This document shows, one piece after another, positions 56,715-57,075 of a stretch of DNA of 57,075 bases. Position 1 is the first letter of the stretch; each line of letters begins with the position of its first letter. Source of the DNA: Rhodoplanes serenus. Its GTDB lineage: Bacteria > Pseudomonadota > Alphaproteobacteria > Rhizobiales > Xanthobacteraceae. The translations under genes and the position numbers were made by a program. The stretch is from positions 1 through 57,075 of the forward strand of contig CAMDFO010000026.1 of assembly GCA_945897515.1 (NCBI GenBank), written 5' to 3'. Under the pieces are notes generated by a model, which saw only the letters and a program-made list of their open reading frames with translations, ran no database searches and had not been told where the DNA came from.

Positions 56715-56972
56715 GGCTGGGGGTCGGGCTCGCGTGGAGGGGGTATCCATCCTCGCAACCCGTGGATTGCAAATGATTTGTGCGACTTTTGGTCATTGCC
56801 GCGATAGCGGGCTTGCGCTCTCCGGGCAAGGGTGCCAATAAACGCCGCCGGAGCGCCGCCTTTCGCCCTTCCCCAGGGTATGGGCGGCCGGCCCATCCGC
56901 CGCCGTGGGATGCCAAACACGTTCGCGGTTCTCAGCGTGGATGGACTGACCGGCAAGAGAGGGCCTTGAGAC

Positions 56973-57075
56973 GTGACAACCATTTCGGCCGAGCCGACCC
57001 GCCGCGATTTTCTCTACATTGCCACCGGTGCCGTGGGTGCCGTCGGCGCTGTCGCCGTCCTGGTGCCGCTGGTTG
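56973..57075 (+). CDS. petA: Ubiquinol-cytochrome c reductase Rieske iron-sulfur subunit (5' part, cut by the window end)
   Basis: Only the first 34 codons are in the window, from a GTG start. They encode an N-terminal RRDFLYIATGAVGAVGAVAVL, the twin-arginine-type signal anchor of alphaproteobacterial Rieske proteins, which hold the domain in the membrane. The [2Fe-2S] ligands lie beyond the window. Its position next to trmL-hemF, upstream of where petB/petC genes are expected, supports the call. It is part of complex III (cytochrome bc1). Confidence 0.82.
   Translation, partial: MTTISAEPTRRDFLYIATGAVGAVGAVAVLVPLV

Overview
The window is high-GC, densely packed DNA from an alphaproteobacterium, most likely of the order Hyphomicrobiales near Bradyrhizobium, Rhodopseudomonas, Pseudolabrys or Rhodoplanes. 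The reasons are the fused ArsR-methyltransferase/metF/metH cluster, the moxR-DUF58-BatA/DUF4159 cluster next to DUF1285-nudL-DUF6111-cca, the trmL-hemF pair beside a Rieske gene, two intergenic palindromic repeats of types I recall from Bradyrhizobium and relatives, and the many Bug-type solute-binding proteins. No species call is possible from sequence reading alone. I see no rRNA, tRNA, CRISPR array, integrase, transposase or prophage.

Region by region: 0.1-2 kb has a truncated and an intact L,D-transpeptidase and trmO. 2.1-7.7 kb is a methionine operon (SahR-like ArsR-methyltransferase regulator, metF, metH) with a candidate operator before it. 7.8-11.3 kb has a tiny membrane ORF, an amidase coupled to a DUF2798 protein, and an extensin-like lipoprotein with M15-type zinc motifs. 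11.8-26.1 kb is a transport and catabolism region: a fused hydantoinase/5-oxoprolinase, a TRAP transporter (Q-M-P), four Bug proteins (one frameshifted), an FMN reductase, a SnoaL-like protein, an SDR and a gentisate-dioxygenase-like bicupin. 26.2-30.3 kb is a TAXI-TRAP system with one fused permease and two tandem binding proteins.

30.4-33.2 kb holds the least familiar unit: a methyltransferase with an N-terminal HTH-like segment, tightly followed by a divergent MetF-like protein and preceded by an AT-rich region with three GCCCAC/GTGGGC inverted repeats, one overlapping a plausible promoter. 33.2-40 kb is mixed metabolism: isopropylmalate/tartrate-dehydrogenase-like and hydroxypyruvate-isomerase-like genes (divergent), a metallophosphoesterase, a NUDIX protein, a Bug protein, a glutathionyl-hydroquinone reductase and a GNAT. 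40-47 kb is the MoxR/VWA cluster; 47.2-49.9 kb is the overlapping DUF1285-nudL-DUF6111-cca operon. 50-53.7 kb has an outer-membrane barrel and a Bug-lyase-Bug operon. 53.9-57.1 kb has a DM13 protein, a TSUP permease, hemF, trmL and the start of petA, cut by the window end.

The dominant theme is uptake of organic acids: seven Bug proteins, one DctP and two TAXI binding proteins, but no TctA/TctB membrane subunits in the window, so the Bug proteins must use permeases encoded elsewhere.
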